DNA of 64,000 nt from Arcanobacterium phocae (lineage in GTDB: Bacteria; Actinomycetota; Actinomycetes; Actinomycetales; Actinomycetaceae), in contig NZ_JABAPM010000001.1 of assembly GCF_018913465.1 (NCBI RefSeq), positions 310,001 through 374,000 of the forward strand, given 5' to 3'. Positions 34,874 through 43,889 of this stretch are shown piece after piece. The notes beneath the pieces are model-generated. The model had not been told where the DNA came from and did not search any database. It saw only the letters and a list, made by a program, of their open reading frames with translations. Position 1 is the first letter of the stretch, and every line of letters starts with the position of its first letter. A program made the position numbers and the translations under genes.

Positions 34874-36151
34874 GCTCTCCCTCGGCAAGCCTCCTTGATT
34901 GACGGCTATCTCAAAGGTTTGCTGAAATCCCCTGCGCCACGTACCATACCCGTGGTTACCAGGAATGATACGTGAGTCAACGTCCATCCCAACTTTTTTG
35001 GCGAGACCAGATAGTAGACGCTGGGCAGTGCGTGCCCGAACGTCGGCATCGCCGCTTAAAAAGACAGCAGTAATACCGGAAAATCGTGAGTCGTTGTCTG
35101 CGATAGCACGCTCAAAAATATCCTTAGGGTTGATCTTTTGGAAGGCGTCTTCATCGCCATGAAAAAGGGTGTTGACGGTTTCTTCATGCGTGGTGAGCAT
35201 AGGCTCTTCGTAGCCGGAGAGATTAATGAATGCTCCATATGATGTAGGCGCATTGGCCACGACTTGGAGCGAACACGTACCGCCGTAGCTGAGGCCAGCT
35301 AGAGTCCAATGCGATTGATCTGGATCTACTCGTAGTCGCTCTTTTATGAGCTGTGGAACATCGTGGCCCAGGTATGTCTGCATTTTGATTTCGGGTCCAT
35401 CAACGCAGGCTGGATCCCCTGACCATGACCCGGTGGCATCAACAGAAACAAGAATAGGAGAAATGCCGTCGTGATCGCGTTGATAATGATCGGCGGGAAT
35501 AGCTGCGTCTCCAACTGCGAACCAGCGTTGTGGCGAGCCGGGATTTCCATGGAGGAGGACGACGACGGGAAGGTCTAGCTCTGGATGTGTCCAGTAGGCT
35601 GGGGGAATATATGCCCATGCGTCACGGGCATTAAGCCCTGAATCTGTTCCTTTTAACGGAATAGTGACTAGCGCTCCAACATCTCGAAAGCGATTTTGTG
35701 GTGGTTTGGTGCGGGATAGGAAGTCTTTATACGACATCTCTACGGTGATGTTACGCGGAAAAAACGACCCTATTGAGGCGTATTCTTCGTAGGTTAAGTT
35801 AGCGACGAGGTATGTGTTGGCGCTGGCGAGGATAGTAATAATAGCTAAAAGGAAACGGCGTCCGCGTACCGTGAACATGCCGATCAACGCCGTGACCGCA
35901 GCGAAAAGAGCAATAAATATTTCCCACGGTACCAGCCCTGGGAACGGAGCAGGCCAAACGATAAAGTAGAACCAACTTGCGCCAGCTATGACTAGACCCG
36001 CGACAAGTGCCACTAATCCACCTAAACGTGAGCCATTGCTCGTCTTTTTGAGCGTGAGAAGGCACACGGCAATAATAAATAAAACTGTCATAACGTAAAT
36101 GATTATTGCTGGAACTGTGCCAATGAGCACCAGGCGATCAAGAAAGTCCAT
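34847..36151 (-). CDS. Membrane-anchored alpha/beta-hydrolase esterase (Ag85/esterase-D-like)
   Basis: 434 residues. About four N-terminal membrane spans (1-125; VMTVLFIIAVCLLTLKKT, LVALVAGLVIAGASWFYFIV, and others) are followed by an extracytoplasmic esterase domain (about 160-430). The nucleophile Ser is in LAGLSYGGTCSLQVV (G-L-S-Y-G-G); a distal His is in IPGNHGYGTWRRGF; the oxyanion region is VVLLHGNPGSPQRW. The arrangement resembles mycobacterial membrane-bound mycolyltransferase-like or S-formylglutathione-hydrolase-like esterases. Its acyl substrate is unknown. The arginine-rich C-terminus ends RDDDASR. Confidence 0.85.
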   Translation of the reverse strand: MDFLDRLVLIGTVPAIIIYVMTVLFIIAVCLLTLKKTSNGSRLGGLVALVAGLVIAGASWFYFIVWPAPFPGLVPWEIFIALFAAVTALIGMFTVRGRRFLLAIITILASANTYLVANLTYEEYASIGSFFPRNITVEMSYKDFLSRTKPPQNRFRDVGALVTIPLKGTDSGLNARDAWAYIPPAYWTHPELDLPVVVLLHGNPGSPQRWFAVGDAAIPADHYQRDHDGISPILVSVDATGSWSGDPACVDGPEIKMQTYLGHDVPQLIKERLRVDPDQSHWTLAGLSYGGTCSLQVVANAPTSYGAFINLSGYEEPMLTTHEETVNTLFHGDEDAFQKINPKDIFERAIADNDSRFSGITAVFLSGDADVRARTAQRLLSGLAKKVGMDVDSRIIPGNHGYGTWRRGFQQTFEIAVNQGGLPRESNRDDDASR

Positions 36152-36240
36152 AGTCGAATCATCTCAAAGTTTATTGATAAAATTGAATAGTACCACGCAA
36201 AAATTACTGTGGCGCTTAGCGCTTTTTGAAAGGTCCAGCT

Positions 36241-37809
36241 GTGACTGCTCTGTTGCTTGAATCCCCATTATTAACCATTTTTGTTGTTGTCGCCCTAGGC
36301 ACAATAGTTGGGGCTATACCGTTTGGCCCGTTACGTCTCGGTGCAGCCGGTGCGCTTTTCGTCGGACTGGCGATTGGAAATGCGGTTCCGGACATCGCTG
36401 ATTCGATGGGGATGATTCAGAGTCTCGGATTGGCACTTTTTGTGTACACGGTAGGTTTGAGCGCAGGACAAACGTTCTTCGCTGATCTTGTACGGCAGTC
36501 TAAGCTGATGATTGCGTCGATCGGAGTACTTCTCGTGGGGGCTGCTGTGACCGTGATTGGTGGAATACTTTTGGGCTTTGACTCGGATTTCTCGGTCGGT
36601 ATTTTTGCTGGTGCGACGACGAATACTCCTGCTCTTGCTGCGGCTTCAGCAGCTACTGGTACTGAGGCACCAGCAGTTGGATACTCGTTGGCATATCCGA
36701 TGGGCGTTATTTTCGGAATTGTTTTTGTTGCTTTAATCGTTGGACGGAACTGGACCGGTAAAAACGACACTGAATCGTTAGCAGGAAAACATTTGTCAGC
36801 TGTCACTGCGAACGTTGAACAGAAACTGGAAATTCGTCGAGTTCCGGGTTGGCAAGAAGAGCGTATCCGGATGTCTTACTTGCGTCGTGGTGACGATCAG
36901 CGAGTTGTTAGTCCGGGCGAAGTTTTATTACCAGGGGATCGTGTAGTTGTCGTTGGTTTGCCTGACGACGTCGAATGCGCCGTTGGCGTCATCGGCTCTG
37001 TAGTTGATGAACATTTGGCTGATGACCGCTCTATTGTTGGATTCCGTAGTTTCGTTGTCTCGCATAAGGCGCTTGCTGGCCGATCAATTGCTTCGCTGAA
37101 TTTGCCTGCTCAGTTTGGTGCAATGATCACTCGAGTGCACCGCGGCGATGTTGAATTGCTAGCTTCGGATGATCTGCGGTTAGAACTTGGTGATCGTATA
37201 GCTGTTGTTTATCCGCGTTCGGAAGAAAAGGCTATCGAAAAGTATTTTGGTAATTCTCAACGTAAGATTTCCGAGGTTGACGCTATCGGAATGGGACTTG
37301 GTCTTGCTGTTGGTTTGCTGGTTGGAATGGTTGCCATTTCATTGCCGGGCGGAACAACGTTCAGCTTGGGTGCAGCCGCTGGTCCATTGTTGGTCGGTAT
37401 GGTCTTGGGTAATTTGCAACGGACGGGCCCGTTGGTGTGGCAGTTGCCGTTGTCAGCTAATCTAACGATACGTCAGCTCGGTTTGCTACTTTTCTTAGCA
37501 GCAGTAGGAATCGCATCAGGTCCGGCATTTGCGGATACAGCATTTACGGCTCAAGGTGTTAAAGCTGGTTTGCTTGGTGCTGGTATTGCCATAGTAGTGG
37601 TGGGGATGACAGCCATTGCGGGTCGATTGCTGGGGCTGTCGGCACCTCGTACCGCCGGTGCTATGGCCGGTATCCTCGGGCAGCCTGCTATTTTGGCGTT
37701 CGCGTCATCGAAGGTTCATGACGAACGAATCGAAAGCGGCTATGCGGCGATTTTTGCACTGGGAATGATTGCGAAGATTATTTTTGTTTCGCTCATTCTC
37801 TTATTCTGA
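36241..37809 (+). CDS. AspT/YidE-family transporter with TrkA-C domains
   Basis: 522 residues from GTG 36241, which stands seven bases after a GAAAGG ribosome site (a TTG at 36226 would overlap that site). Two membrane halves of about five spans each flank a cytoplasmic region (about 175-345) with RCK/TrkA-C-like repeats: ISRVPGWQE-type lead, GEVLLPGDRVVVVGLP and LRLELGDRIAVVYP. Conserved motifs GATTNTPALAAASAATG and GILGQPAILAFASSKVHDER are typical of the family, whose best-known member exchanges aspartate for alanine. The actual solute is unknown. Confidence 0.87.
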   Translation: MTALLLESPLLTIFVVVALGTIVGAIPFGPLRLGAAGALFVGLAIGNAVPDIADSMGMIQSLGLALFVYTVGLSAGQTFFADLVRQSKLMIASIGVLLVGAAVTVIGGILLGFDSDFSVGIFAGATTNTPALAAASAATGTEAPAVGYSLAYPMGVIFGIVFVALIVGRNWTGKNDTESLAGKHLSAVTANVEQKLEIRRVPGWQEERIRMSYLRRGDDQRVVSPGEVLLPGDRVVVVGLPDDVECAVGVIGSVVDEHLADDRSIVGFRSFVVSHKALAGRSIASLNLPAQFGAMITRVHRGDVELLASDDLRLELGDRIAVVYPRSEEKAIEKYFGNSQRKISEVDAIGMGLGLAVGLLVGMVAISLPGGTTFSLGAAAGPLLVGMVLGNLQRTGPLVWQLPLSANLTIRQLGLLLFLAAVGIASGPAFADTAFTAQGVKAGLLGAGIAIVVVGMTAIAGRLLGLSAPRTAGAMAGILGQPAILAFASSKVHDERIESGYAAIFALGMIAKIIFVSLILLF

Positions 37810-37835
37810 CTGTGGTCTGAGGGCGCCAATTTATC

Positions 37836-37965
37836 GTGACAGATGTGACAGATGTGATATTTGGAGTCAAAAGTTAGTGACTTAGTCTATGTTTTTAGCG
37901 AAACACGCCTAGAAATTCGAGTTTTTAGCTGATTTTCCGCTAGATTTCTAGGTAGCGGCTAAAAA
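37836..37965 (+). promoter_or_regulatory. Structured leader and direct repeats upstream of the HU gene
   Basis: Two adjacent copies of GTGACAGAT (37836-37844 and 37845-37853), then GTTTTTAGC at 37891 and again at 37921. A hairpin CCGCTA (37937-37942) / TAGCGG (37953-37958) is nested in an outer stem TTTTTAGC/GCTAAAAA (37922-37929/37958-37965). Its loop contains ATTTCTAGG (37944-37952), which can instead pair with the upstream CCTAGAAAT (37908-37916). This is a mutually exclusive switch-like architecture. Confidence 0.5.
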
Positions 37966-38000
37966 GCCCGTTCGAACAACTTCGATTTGGAGGAAGAATT

Positions 38001-38282
38001 ATGTCCCTCAACCGTACAGAGCTTATTGCCAAGATTGCTGAAGAAGCTGGCATCACCAAGACTGACGCTGATAAGGCTATGTCTGCACTACAGTCCGTTC
38101 TCGTTGATTCCCTTGCTAAGGGCGAAGCGGTGAAGATCACCGGTCTTATGTCCGTTGAGCGTACCGAGCGCGCAGAGCGCAAGGGCCGCAACCCACGTAC
38201 CGGCGAAGAAATCAAGATCCCAGCCGGCTACGGCGTCAAGATCTCTGCTGGTTCAACCTTGAAGAAGGCTGTTGCTAAGTGA
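38001..38282 (+). CDS. hup: HU family DNA-binding protein
   Basis: 93 residues with the full HU fold: N-terminal MSLNRTELIAKIAEEAGI, dimer core ADKAMSALQSVLVDSLAKGE, and the DNA-minor-groove arm around RKGRNPRTGEEIKIPAGYGV (conserved proline after the N-P-R-T-G). It ends SAGSTLKKAVAK. It is the short form without the Lys/Ala-rich tail of mycobacterial HupB. The ribosome site GGAGGAAG is strong, as expected for an abundant protein. The leader upstream is unusually structured. Confidence 0.96.
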   Translation: MSLNRTELIAKIAEEAGITKTDADKAMSALQSVLVDSLAKGEAVKITGLMSVERTERAERKGRNPRTGEEIKIPAGYGVKISAGSTLKKAVAK

Positions 38283-38299
38283 TCTAGTCGTTCTAGACG

Positions 38300-38340
38300 T
38301 AAATTCAGGGCAGTATCGAATTGATACTGCCCTGAATTTA
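38300..38340. terminator. Terminator after HU
   Basis: An 18-bp perfect stem (38300-38317 with 38323-38340) and 5-base loop; arms begin TAAATTCAGGG and end CCCTGAATTTA. No long T-run follows, so it may act as a bidirectional stem or boundary. Confidence 0.8.
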
Positions 38341-38406
38341 TGCTCGGCGTATGACGTCACATGCTAGGCCAATAATGTTACCCGGTGCCTACGTTAAACT
38401 AGATGT

Positions 38407-38772
38407 ATGTCTATTTCAGATCCGAATGCTCGTCCTTCTGAGCCTGGTCAGCCACAAGCGCCAAGCTTGAATCCATCATCAACTACTGCTGTTCTTGAAC
38501 ATACCGAGGAACAAAAAGCACCGGGCGATGATGAACGGTTCGCTCATTACGTTCGCAAAGATCGTATTGTGCAATCAGCTGTTGAAGGTGGTCCAGTGGT
38601 GGCCTTGTGTGGAAAAGTATGGACACCTGTGCGTAACCCAGATAAGTACCCGCTGTGTCCTACATGCAAAGCAATCTATGAGCAGATGGGGAATATGGGC
38701 AATAGTTGGCCGTTCGGACCCAATGTTCCAGGTAAGGGAGGATCAGACAACGGCGCTGGAGGTGAACAATGA
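38407..38772 (+). CDS. DUF3039 protein
   Basis: 121 residues. The core motif VALCGKVWTPVRNPDKYPLC and PTCKAIYEQM, with four cysteines in two CxxC-like pairs, looks like a small zinc-binding domain. N- and C-terminal ends are low-complexity. The family is actinobacterial with unknown function and is commonly found directly before the DEAD/DEVH helicase, as here (ATGA overlap at 38769-38772), so the two probably act together on nucleic acids. Confidence 0.93.
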   Translation: MSISDPNARPSEPGQPQAPSLNPSSTTAVLEHTEEQKAPGDDERFAHYVRKDRIVQSAVEGGPVVALCGKVWTPVRNPDKYPLCPTCKAIYEQMGNMGNSWPFGPNVPGKGGSDNGAGGEQ

Positions 38773-40565
38773 GTTCTGAGCTGAAAGGCTCAGCACATAC
38801 GCCACAATCTGCGTCTGTTTCGGCAGCTGAAAATCTTCCTCCGGTATTCCCGCGTCGTGCGGCGTGGGGTACTGCCGGATCTCTGCGTGCCTGGCAGGCG
38901 GCAGCGCTAGAGCAGTTTATGGCAACTATGCCACAGGATTTTCTGGCCGTGGCTACTCCAGGTGCTGGAAAAACGACCTTCGCTCTTCGCGTTGCCACGG
39001 AGCTGATGGCCCGCCGCGAGGTCAATGAAATCGTTGTGGTCGCACCAACTGAGCATTTGAAATACCAGTGGGCGGAAGCTGGCGCCCGAGTAGGTTTACA
39101 GCTAGACCCGGATTTTTCGAACTCGAATATCGGTTTAGGTTCGTCGTTTAACGGTGCCTGCGTGACGTACGCACAGGTGGCCCGTGCGCCGATGTTCCAT
39201 CGCCAGCGTATTGCCTCGCGAAAAACGCTAGTTATTTTGGACGAGGTGCACCACGGTGGCGATAATCTTTCATGGGGTGACGCTATCCGGGTGGCATTTT
39301 CGGTAGCGAAGCATCGGCTAAGCCTTACTGGAACACCGTTCCGTTCGGATACGTCGGCTATCCCATTCGTGACCTATGAGCCTGATGGTGACGGCGTTTA
39401 TCGTTCGAAGGCGGATTACACCTATGGCTATGCTGAAGCCTTACGTGATTTCGTGGTCCGTCCAGTCATGTTTATGTCTTATACCGGCAATATGCAGTGG
39501 CAAACCAAGCATGGCGAAGTGATGGAAGCAACGCTTGGCGAACCGCTTACCAAGGATCTGATCGCACAAGCTTGGCGCACGGCTCTGGACCCGAGCGGTG
39601 AATGGATTCAAGCTGTGCTTAAAGCAGCCGATGAACGGTTAAACGTCGTTCGGCGAAGCGTTCCCGACGCTGGTGGCCTAGTAATCGCGACCGATCACAA
39701 AACCGCGAAAGCATACGCTGGACTTCTAGATAAAATCACTGGCGAAAAAACTACTGTGGTGCTCTCGGATGACAACACTGCCTCAGATAAAATCGCCCAG
39801 TTTTCTGCCGGTACCAGCCGATGGATGGTGGCGGTACGCATGGTATCTGAGGGAGTGGACGTTCCACGCTTGTGCGTAGGAGTATATGCAACGTCTGCTT
39901 CGACGCCACTCTTTTTCGCCCAGGCAATTGGCCGTTTCGTGCGTTCTCGCAAGCGTGGCGAGACAGCGTCGGTATTTTTACCATCGGTGCCTCGGCTACT
40001 GGGGCTTGCCGGGGAGCTGGAAGCCCAACGAGACCATGCGCTGAATAAACCGTCATCTGACGAAGAGCAACAAGGCTGGGATGACGAATCCTTGGCAGAA
40101 GCTAACCGTGAAGAGAAAGCTTCTGATGATTTGGAAGGCCCCGGGTATCGGGCACTTTCGGCGGCAGCTACCTTCGATAAGGTCGTCTTTGACGGCGACG
40201 ATTTCGGCTCGTGGGCAGAAGTCGGCTCGGATGAGGAAGCTGATTTCTTGGGCATTCCGGGGTTGCTGGAGCCCGACGACGTTGCCACCTTGTTGCGCCA
40301 ACATCAGCATGATCAACAAAGTAAAGCCGCTAAGCGTCCCGCCTCTGGTACGGCTCCGGTGATGAATTCGCGTCGTCGTCGGGAAAAACGGCAAGAATTA
40401 TCAAAAATCGTGTCAGCATATTCGGCGAAAACTGGGAGAGCACACGCTCTTATCCACACCGATCTGCGCAATGCGTGTGGTGGGCCAGAAGTAGCTCGTG
40501 CCTCGCTGGAACAGATCGAGGCACGTATCGCTCAGTTGCAGCGCTGGTTTGTTGGGCGTAAATAA
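38769..40565 (+). CDS. DEAD/DEVH-box helicase (SF2)
   Basis: 598 residues. Motif I is ATPGAGKTTFALRV, motif II is VILDEVHHGG (DEVH), motif III LSLTGTPFRSD, and motif VI QAIGRFVRSRKRG. The helicase C-terminal domain (about 290-440) contains GLVIATDHKTAKAYAGLL and VSEGVDVPRLCVGVYATSA. The C-terminal third (about 470-598) is acidic with a final VARASLEQIEARIAQLQRWF coiled segment. Actinobacterial homologues are conserved but uncharacterised; the motif set suggests a DNA or RNA remodelling enzyme. Translationally coupled to the DUF3039 gene. Confidence 0.93.
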   Translation: MSSELKGSAHTPQSASVSAAENLPPVFPRRAAWGTAGSLRAWQAAALEQFMATMPQDFLAVATPGAGKTTFALRVATELMARREVNEIVVVAPTEHLKYQWAEAGARVGLQLDPDFSNSNIGLGSSFNGACVTYAQVARAPMFHRQRIASRKTLVILDEVHHGGDNLSWGDAIRVAFSVAKHRLSLTGTPFRSDTSAIPFVTYEPDGDGVYRSKADYTYGYAEALRDFVVRPVMFMSYTGNMQWQTKHGEVMEATLGEPLTKDLIAQAWRTALDPSGEWIQAVLKAADERLNVVRRSVPDAGGLVIATDHKTAKAYAGLLDKITGEKTTVVLSDDNTASDKIAQFSAGTSRWMVAVRMVSEGVDVPRLCVGVYATSASTPLFFAQAIGRFVRSRKRGETASVFLPSVPRLLGLAGELEAQRDHALNKPSSDEEQQGWDDESLAEANREEKASDDLEGPGYRALSAAATFDKVVFDGDDFGSWAEVGSDEEADFLGIPGLLEPDDVATLLRQHQHDQQSKAAKRPASGTAPVMNSRRRREKRQELSKIVSAYSAKTGRAHALIHTDLRNACGGPEVARASLEQIEARIAQLQRWFVGRK

Positions 40566-40604
40566 ATAATTGGGTGGGTAGCTGATACTACCCACCCAAT
40601 TATT
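40565..40604. terminator. Bidirectional terminator between helicase and pncB
   Basis: A 17-bp perfect stem, AATAATTGGGTGGGTAG (40565-40581) with CTACCCACCCAATTATT (40588-40604), and a 6-base loop. Confidence 0.92.
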
Positions 40605-40617
40605 TGGTATGTGTAAA

Positions 40618-41964
40618 TTATCGAATATCGACGAATTCGGTCGGAATACCAGGCTCACCTTCGGACAGACGCCATGCGTTGTATGGCAGTGCAGCGCGAG
40701 AAGAACGATGACGTTCGGCGGCTCGGCCCAACGCAGTAGCGTTCATATACTCATCTTGAATCTCGCCGCCAGACACCAAGATAACTTGAAGTGGGCGAGC
40801 ACCTTGTTCCTTAAGGTAAGCAATTCCGTCTTCGAAATCATCGACAGTGACGATTAATTCTGCAGTGGCTCGGCCAGTGACATCGTACTTTCGGCCAGCA
40901 ACCTTTAGTCCACCACGAGAGGCCTTAGACTCAGACCGCTTACTGACTCCAACCCAGGTATCGGTTTCTTCATCCTTGCGCGCCACTAACTTATACACGA
41001 GTTGCGCTGTGGGATGACCAGACCCCGTCACAAGCTTTGTGCCGACGCCGTAGGAGTCCACCGGAGCAGCGTTCAACGCCGCAATAGCGTACTCGTCCAA
41101 ATCTGAGGTGACGGTAATCTTCGTCGTCGTCGCACCTAATTCGTCTAGTTGAGCACGAACTTGGAACGCTTGAGCAACCAAATCACCAGAATCGATACGA
41201 ACCGCGCCGAGCTCGCCGCCAGCCGCGCGTGCTGCTGCAACTGCCTTCTCTACGCCGTCGTGAATGTTGTACGTGTCCACAAGCAATGTAGTGCTCGGAC
41301 CAAGAGTGCGGATCTGAGCCGCAAAAGCTTCGTCTTCAGAACCATGAAGTAGAGTAAACGAGTGCGCTGCAGTGCCAATCGTCGAAATACCGTACCGGCG
41401 TCCGGCCTCCAGATCAGAAGTTCCCACAAAACCACCAATAACCGCTGCACGGGCTGCCGCAACTGCGCTGTATTCATGCGTCCGGCGTGCCCCCATCTCT
41501 AAGCATGGGCGATCGTGTGCCGCAATCGTCACTCGCGAGGCCGCCGTCGCCACCGCTGAATCATAATTCAAGATCGACAAAACGAGAGTCTCCAGTACAA
41601 CGCACTCTGCAAAAGTGCCGACTACCGTAAGTAACGGCGAGTACGGGAAGTAACATTCACCCTCGGCATACCCATAAATGTCTCCAGTAAAACGCCAGTT
41701 CTTCAAAAACTCCAAGGTGCGCTCGCCAACAACATGGGCATCACGCAAGTAGGCAATTTCGTCGTCGTCAAACGTGAAATCTTGCAGAGCTTCTAAAATA
41801 CGTCCCGTGCCCGCGACTACACCGTAACGCCGTGAACCGGGGAGACGGCGGCCAAAGACTTCGAAGACGCACGGTAATTCAGCGCGCCCAGTTTCGAAAG
41901 CTGACTCGATCATTGTCAGCTCGTACATATCCGTTAGCAGAGCGGTACTCAAAGAATGTTTCAT
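40618..41964 (-). CDS. pncB: Nicotinate phosphoribosyltransferase
   Basis: 448 residues. The enzyme converts nicotinate and PRPP (with ATP) to nicotinate mononucleotide in NAD salvage. Visible motifs are TALLTDMYELTMIESAFETG at the N-terminus, the catalytic-His region LEMGARRTHEYSAVAAARA, the FVGTSDLEAGRRYGI-PTIGTAAHS-like segment, and GAVRIDSGDLVAQAFQVRAQ. The C-terminal part holds LVTGSGHPTAQLVYKLVA. With nadE at 30207-31037 it supplies NAD. Transcribed alone toward the terminator at 40565-40604. Confidence 0.96.
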   Translation of the reverse strand: MKHSLSTALLTDMYELTMIESAFETGRAELPCVFEVFGRRLPGSRRYGVVAGTGRILEALQDFTFDDDEIAYLRDAHVVGERTLEFLKNWRFTGDIYGYAEGECYFPYSPLLTVVGTFAECVVLETLVLSILNYDSAVATAASRVTIAAHDRPCLEMGARRTHEYSAVAAARAAVIGGFVGTSDLEAGRRYGISTIGTAAHSFTLLHGSEDEAFAAQIRTLGPSTTLLVDTYNIHDGVEKAVAAARAAGGELGAVRIDSGDLVAQAFQVRAQLDELGATTTKITVTSDLDEYAIAALNAAPVDSYGVGTKLVTGSGHPTAQLVYKLVARKDEETDTWVGVSKRSESKASRGGLKVAGRKYDVTGRATAELIVTVDDFEDGIAYLKEQGARPLQVILVSGGEIQDEYMNATALGRAAERHRSSRAALPYNAWRLSEGEPGIPTEFVDIR

Positions 41965-42049
41965 GGTTTAACCGTAGGCGGGAATGGACAAAAAATCTAC
42001 CAAACAAGCTGTGTTTTCGCCCTCTGGACTAATCGCGTAGACTAGAAAC

Positions 42050-42337
42050 GTGACTAATTCTGTTCCTGAAACTCATAGTGCACCCGCTGAGCATGGTTTG
42101 ACTGAAGCTCAGTGGCGCACTGTTGTCCATAATGATCCCGTTAACCTGATGACCTACGTTCAGTGGGTTTTCGAAACTTATTTTGGGATGACACCAACTG
42201 TAGCGCGTGCTCGGATGCTAACGATTCATCGAGAGGGACGGGCAGTGGTTGCTAGTGGCGGACGTGAATCGATGGAACGCCATGTTCAGGCGCTCCACGG
42301 ATATGGCCTGCGAGCAACCTTAGAGCAGGAGGACTGA
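42050..42337 (+). CDS. clpS: ATP-dependent Clp protease adaptor ClpS
   Basis: 95 residues, GTG start at 42050. It binds N-end-rule substrates and delivers them to ClpAP/ClpCP. Signature: WRTVVHNDPVNLMTYVQWVF (the N-terminal residue-binding pocket with D-P-V-N) and ARMLTIHREGRAVVASGGRE. First gene of the actinobacterial clpS-DUF2017-murI unit; its stop overlaps the next start by one base. Confidence 0.96.
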   Translation: MTNSVPETHSAPAEHGLTEAQWRTVVHNDPVNLMTYVQWVFETYFGMTPTVARARMLTIHREGRAVVASGGRESMERHVQALHGYGLRATLEQED

Positions 42338-43017
42338 TGCGCGCATTTTTGGCGGTACGCGGTGGATACGAGGCCCAACTAGATGACGAAGAACGCGCCA
42401 TGATGATGGGGCTGGCATCAGACGTTGTGGTGATTCTTGGGTCGCACGTTGATCGCGAACTGGATCGCCGGCAACGAATTGCCGAGGATCCATTTGCGGC
42501 TTTCGAAGATCAGTTCACAGCTATCGAAAAACGGGTAGAAGACGACGGCGATGAAAACCTGTTTACGGTTCCTGATTTGCCGATGGATGATGCGTTAGAA
42601 CGGCTACTGCCGGATATGAGCGAAGACCCCGAACTGGCCGCTGAGCTTCGGGCTATTACCGAAGAAAGCGTGGCTGCAACGAAGATCGATCATCTAGTGT
42701 CAATGTATGAGACGTTGTCTACGATTCCAGAAGGGATTATGGACGTCACGATTACGAATGATGCGGCACCTGCGTGGTTGGCGGCAATGAACGATATTCG
42801 GTTGGTGTTGTCTATGCGGTTAGAGATCGCTGACGACGACGATGCGGCACGTATCTATGAGCGTGCTGGCATATTCACCGGGACGAGTTCGCGTGACACA
42901 TCTGGCTTACCGCCGATAGAAACTCAAGAAGATATGATGGCTGTGCTTTATGCCATGGTGACCTGGTGGCAAGAGTCACTGATAAGCGCAGTTCGCCATA
43001 AGTCGCTTCGCGGGTAA
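42337..43017 (+). CDS. DUF2017 protein
   Basis: 226 residues, mostly alpha-helical with several acidic stretches ([33 protein letters not shown]). It is an actinobacterial family found between clpS and murI or the Rv1339-type gene. The function is unknown; the position suggests a role with ClpS. A TGATG overlap couples it to clpS, and murI follows after ten bases. Confidence 0.9.
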   Translation: MRAFLAVRGGYEAQLDDEERAMMMGLASDVVVILGSHVDRELDRRQRIAEDPFAAFEDQFTAIEKRVEDDGDENLFTVPDLPMDDALERLLPDMSEDPELAAELRAITEESVAATKIDHLVSMYETLSTIPEGIMDVTITNDAAPAWLAAMNDIRLVLSMRLEIADDDDAARIYERAGIFTGTSSRDTSGLPPIETQEDMMAVLYAMVTWWQESLISAVRHKSLRG

Positions 43018-43027
43018 AATTGACAGT

Positions 43028-43876
43028 ATGAATAGTGCACGCAATGACGCCCCGATTGGGGTCTTCGATTCCGGGGTCGGGGGCCTGACTGTTGCGCGCG
43101 CCATTATTGATCAGCTCCCGAACGAATCAGTGACCTATATTGGTGATACAGCTAATTGCCCGTATGGACCGCGCCCAATTGCGCAAGTGCGTGAACTAGC
43201 GTTGAATGTGATGGATCATCTGGTTGCAACCGGCGTAAAAATGCTGGTGATTGCATGTAATACGGCATCGTCAGCAGTTTTGCATGACGCCCGGGAACGG
43301 TACACCGTTCAACAGGGAATCCCAGTTGTTGAAGTGATCCGTCCCGCGGCACGAGCAGCAGTCCGCGCAACCCGTAATGGAAAAGTTGGCGTGATTGCTA
43401 CCCAAGCGACGATCCGATCTGGGGCTTATGAGGATGCGTTTGCGGCTGTTCCTGATCTGCAGATAACCTCCGCTGTGGCCCCACGATTCGTAGAATTTGC
43501 AGAAGCAGGTATAACTACCGGCGCTGATCTGATGAATACGGCCAGAGACTATTTAGCACCAATCAAAGTAGCCGGCGTGGACACATTGGTTCTTGGATGT
43601 ACGCACTATCCATTCCTCTCTGGTGCTATCGGTTACGTGATGGGCGAGGATGTTCTGCTGGTTTCATCTGCTGATGAGACTGCGAAAGATGTCTATCGTG
43701 GACTGACTGAATCAGATCTGTTACGTGCCCCAAGTTCAGAAAAGCCGATTTATCAGTTTAATGTCACAGGTGCTGATGATTCATTCCGGGTCTTGGCTCG
43801 CAGGTTCTTAGGCCCAAAGGTATCTCATGTTTCGCATGTTGACGTTCCATCTGCTCACCCTAATCCCGCCTCTTGA
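43028..43876 (+). CDS. murI: Glutamate racemase
   Basis: 282 residues. It makes D-glutamate for peptidoglycan. Both catalytic cysteines are in place: [15 protein letters not shown] and [14 protein letters not shown]. The N-terminus [18 protein letters not shown] and [17 protein letters not shown] are typical. It is co-transcribed with the genes before and after it (spacing 10 and 13 bases) and is essential in most bacteria. Confidence 0.97.
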   Translation: MNSARNDAPIGVFDSGVGGLTVARAIIDQLPNESVTYIGDTANCPYGPRPIAQVRELALNVMDHLVATGVKMLVIACNTASSAVLHDARERYTVQQGIPVVEVIRPAARAAVRATRNGKVGVIATQATIRSGAYEDAFAAVPDLQITSAVAPRFVEFAEAGITTGADLMNTARDYLAPIKVAGVDTLVLGCTHYPFLSGAIGYVMGEDVLLVSSADETAKDVYRGLTESDLLRAPSSEKPIYQFNVTGADDSFRVLARRFLGPKVSHVSHVDVPSAHPNPAS

Positions 43877-43889
43877 GGAGACGCTTTAA

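Noticed and set aside
39695-40288. 197-codon frame opposite the helicase
   Set aside because: Serine/threonine-rich shadow of the helicase coding sequence with no start signal.
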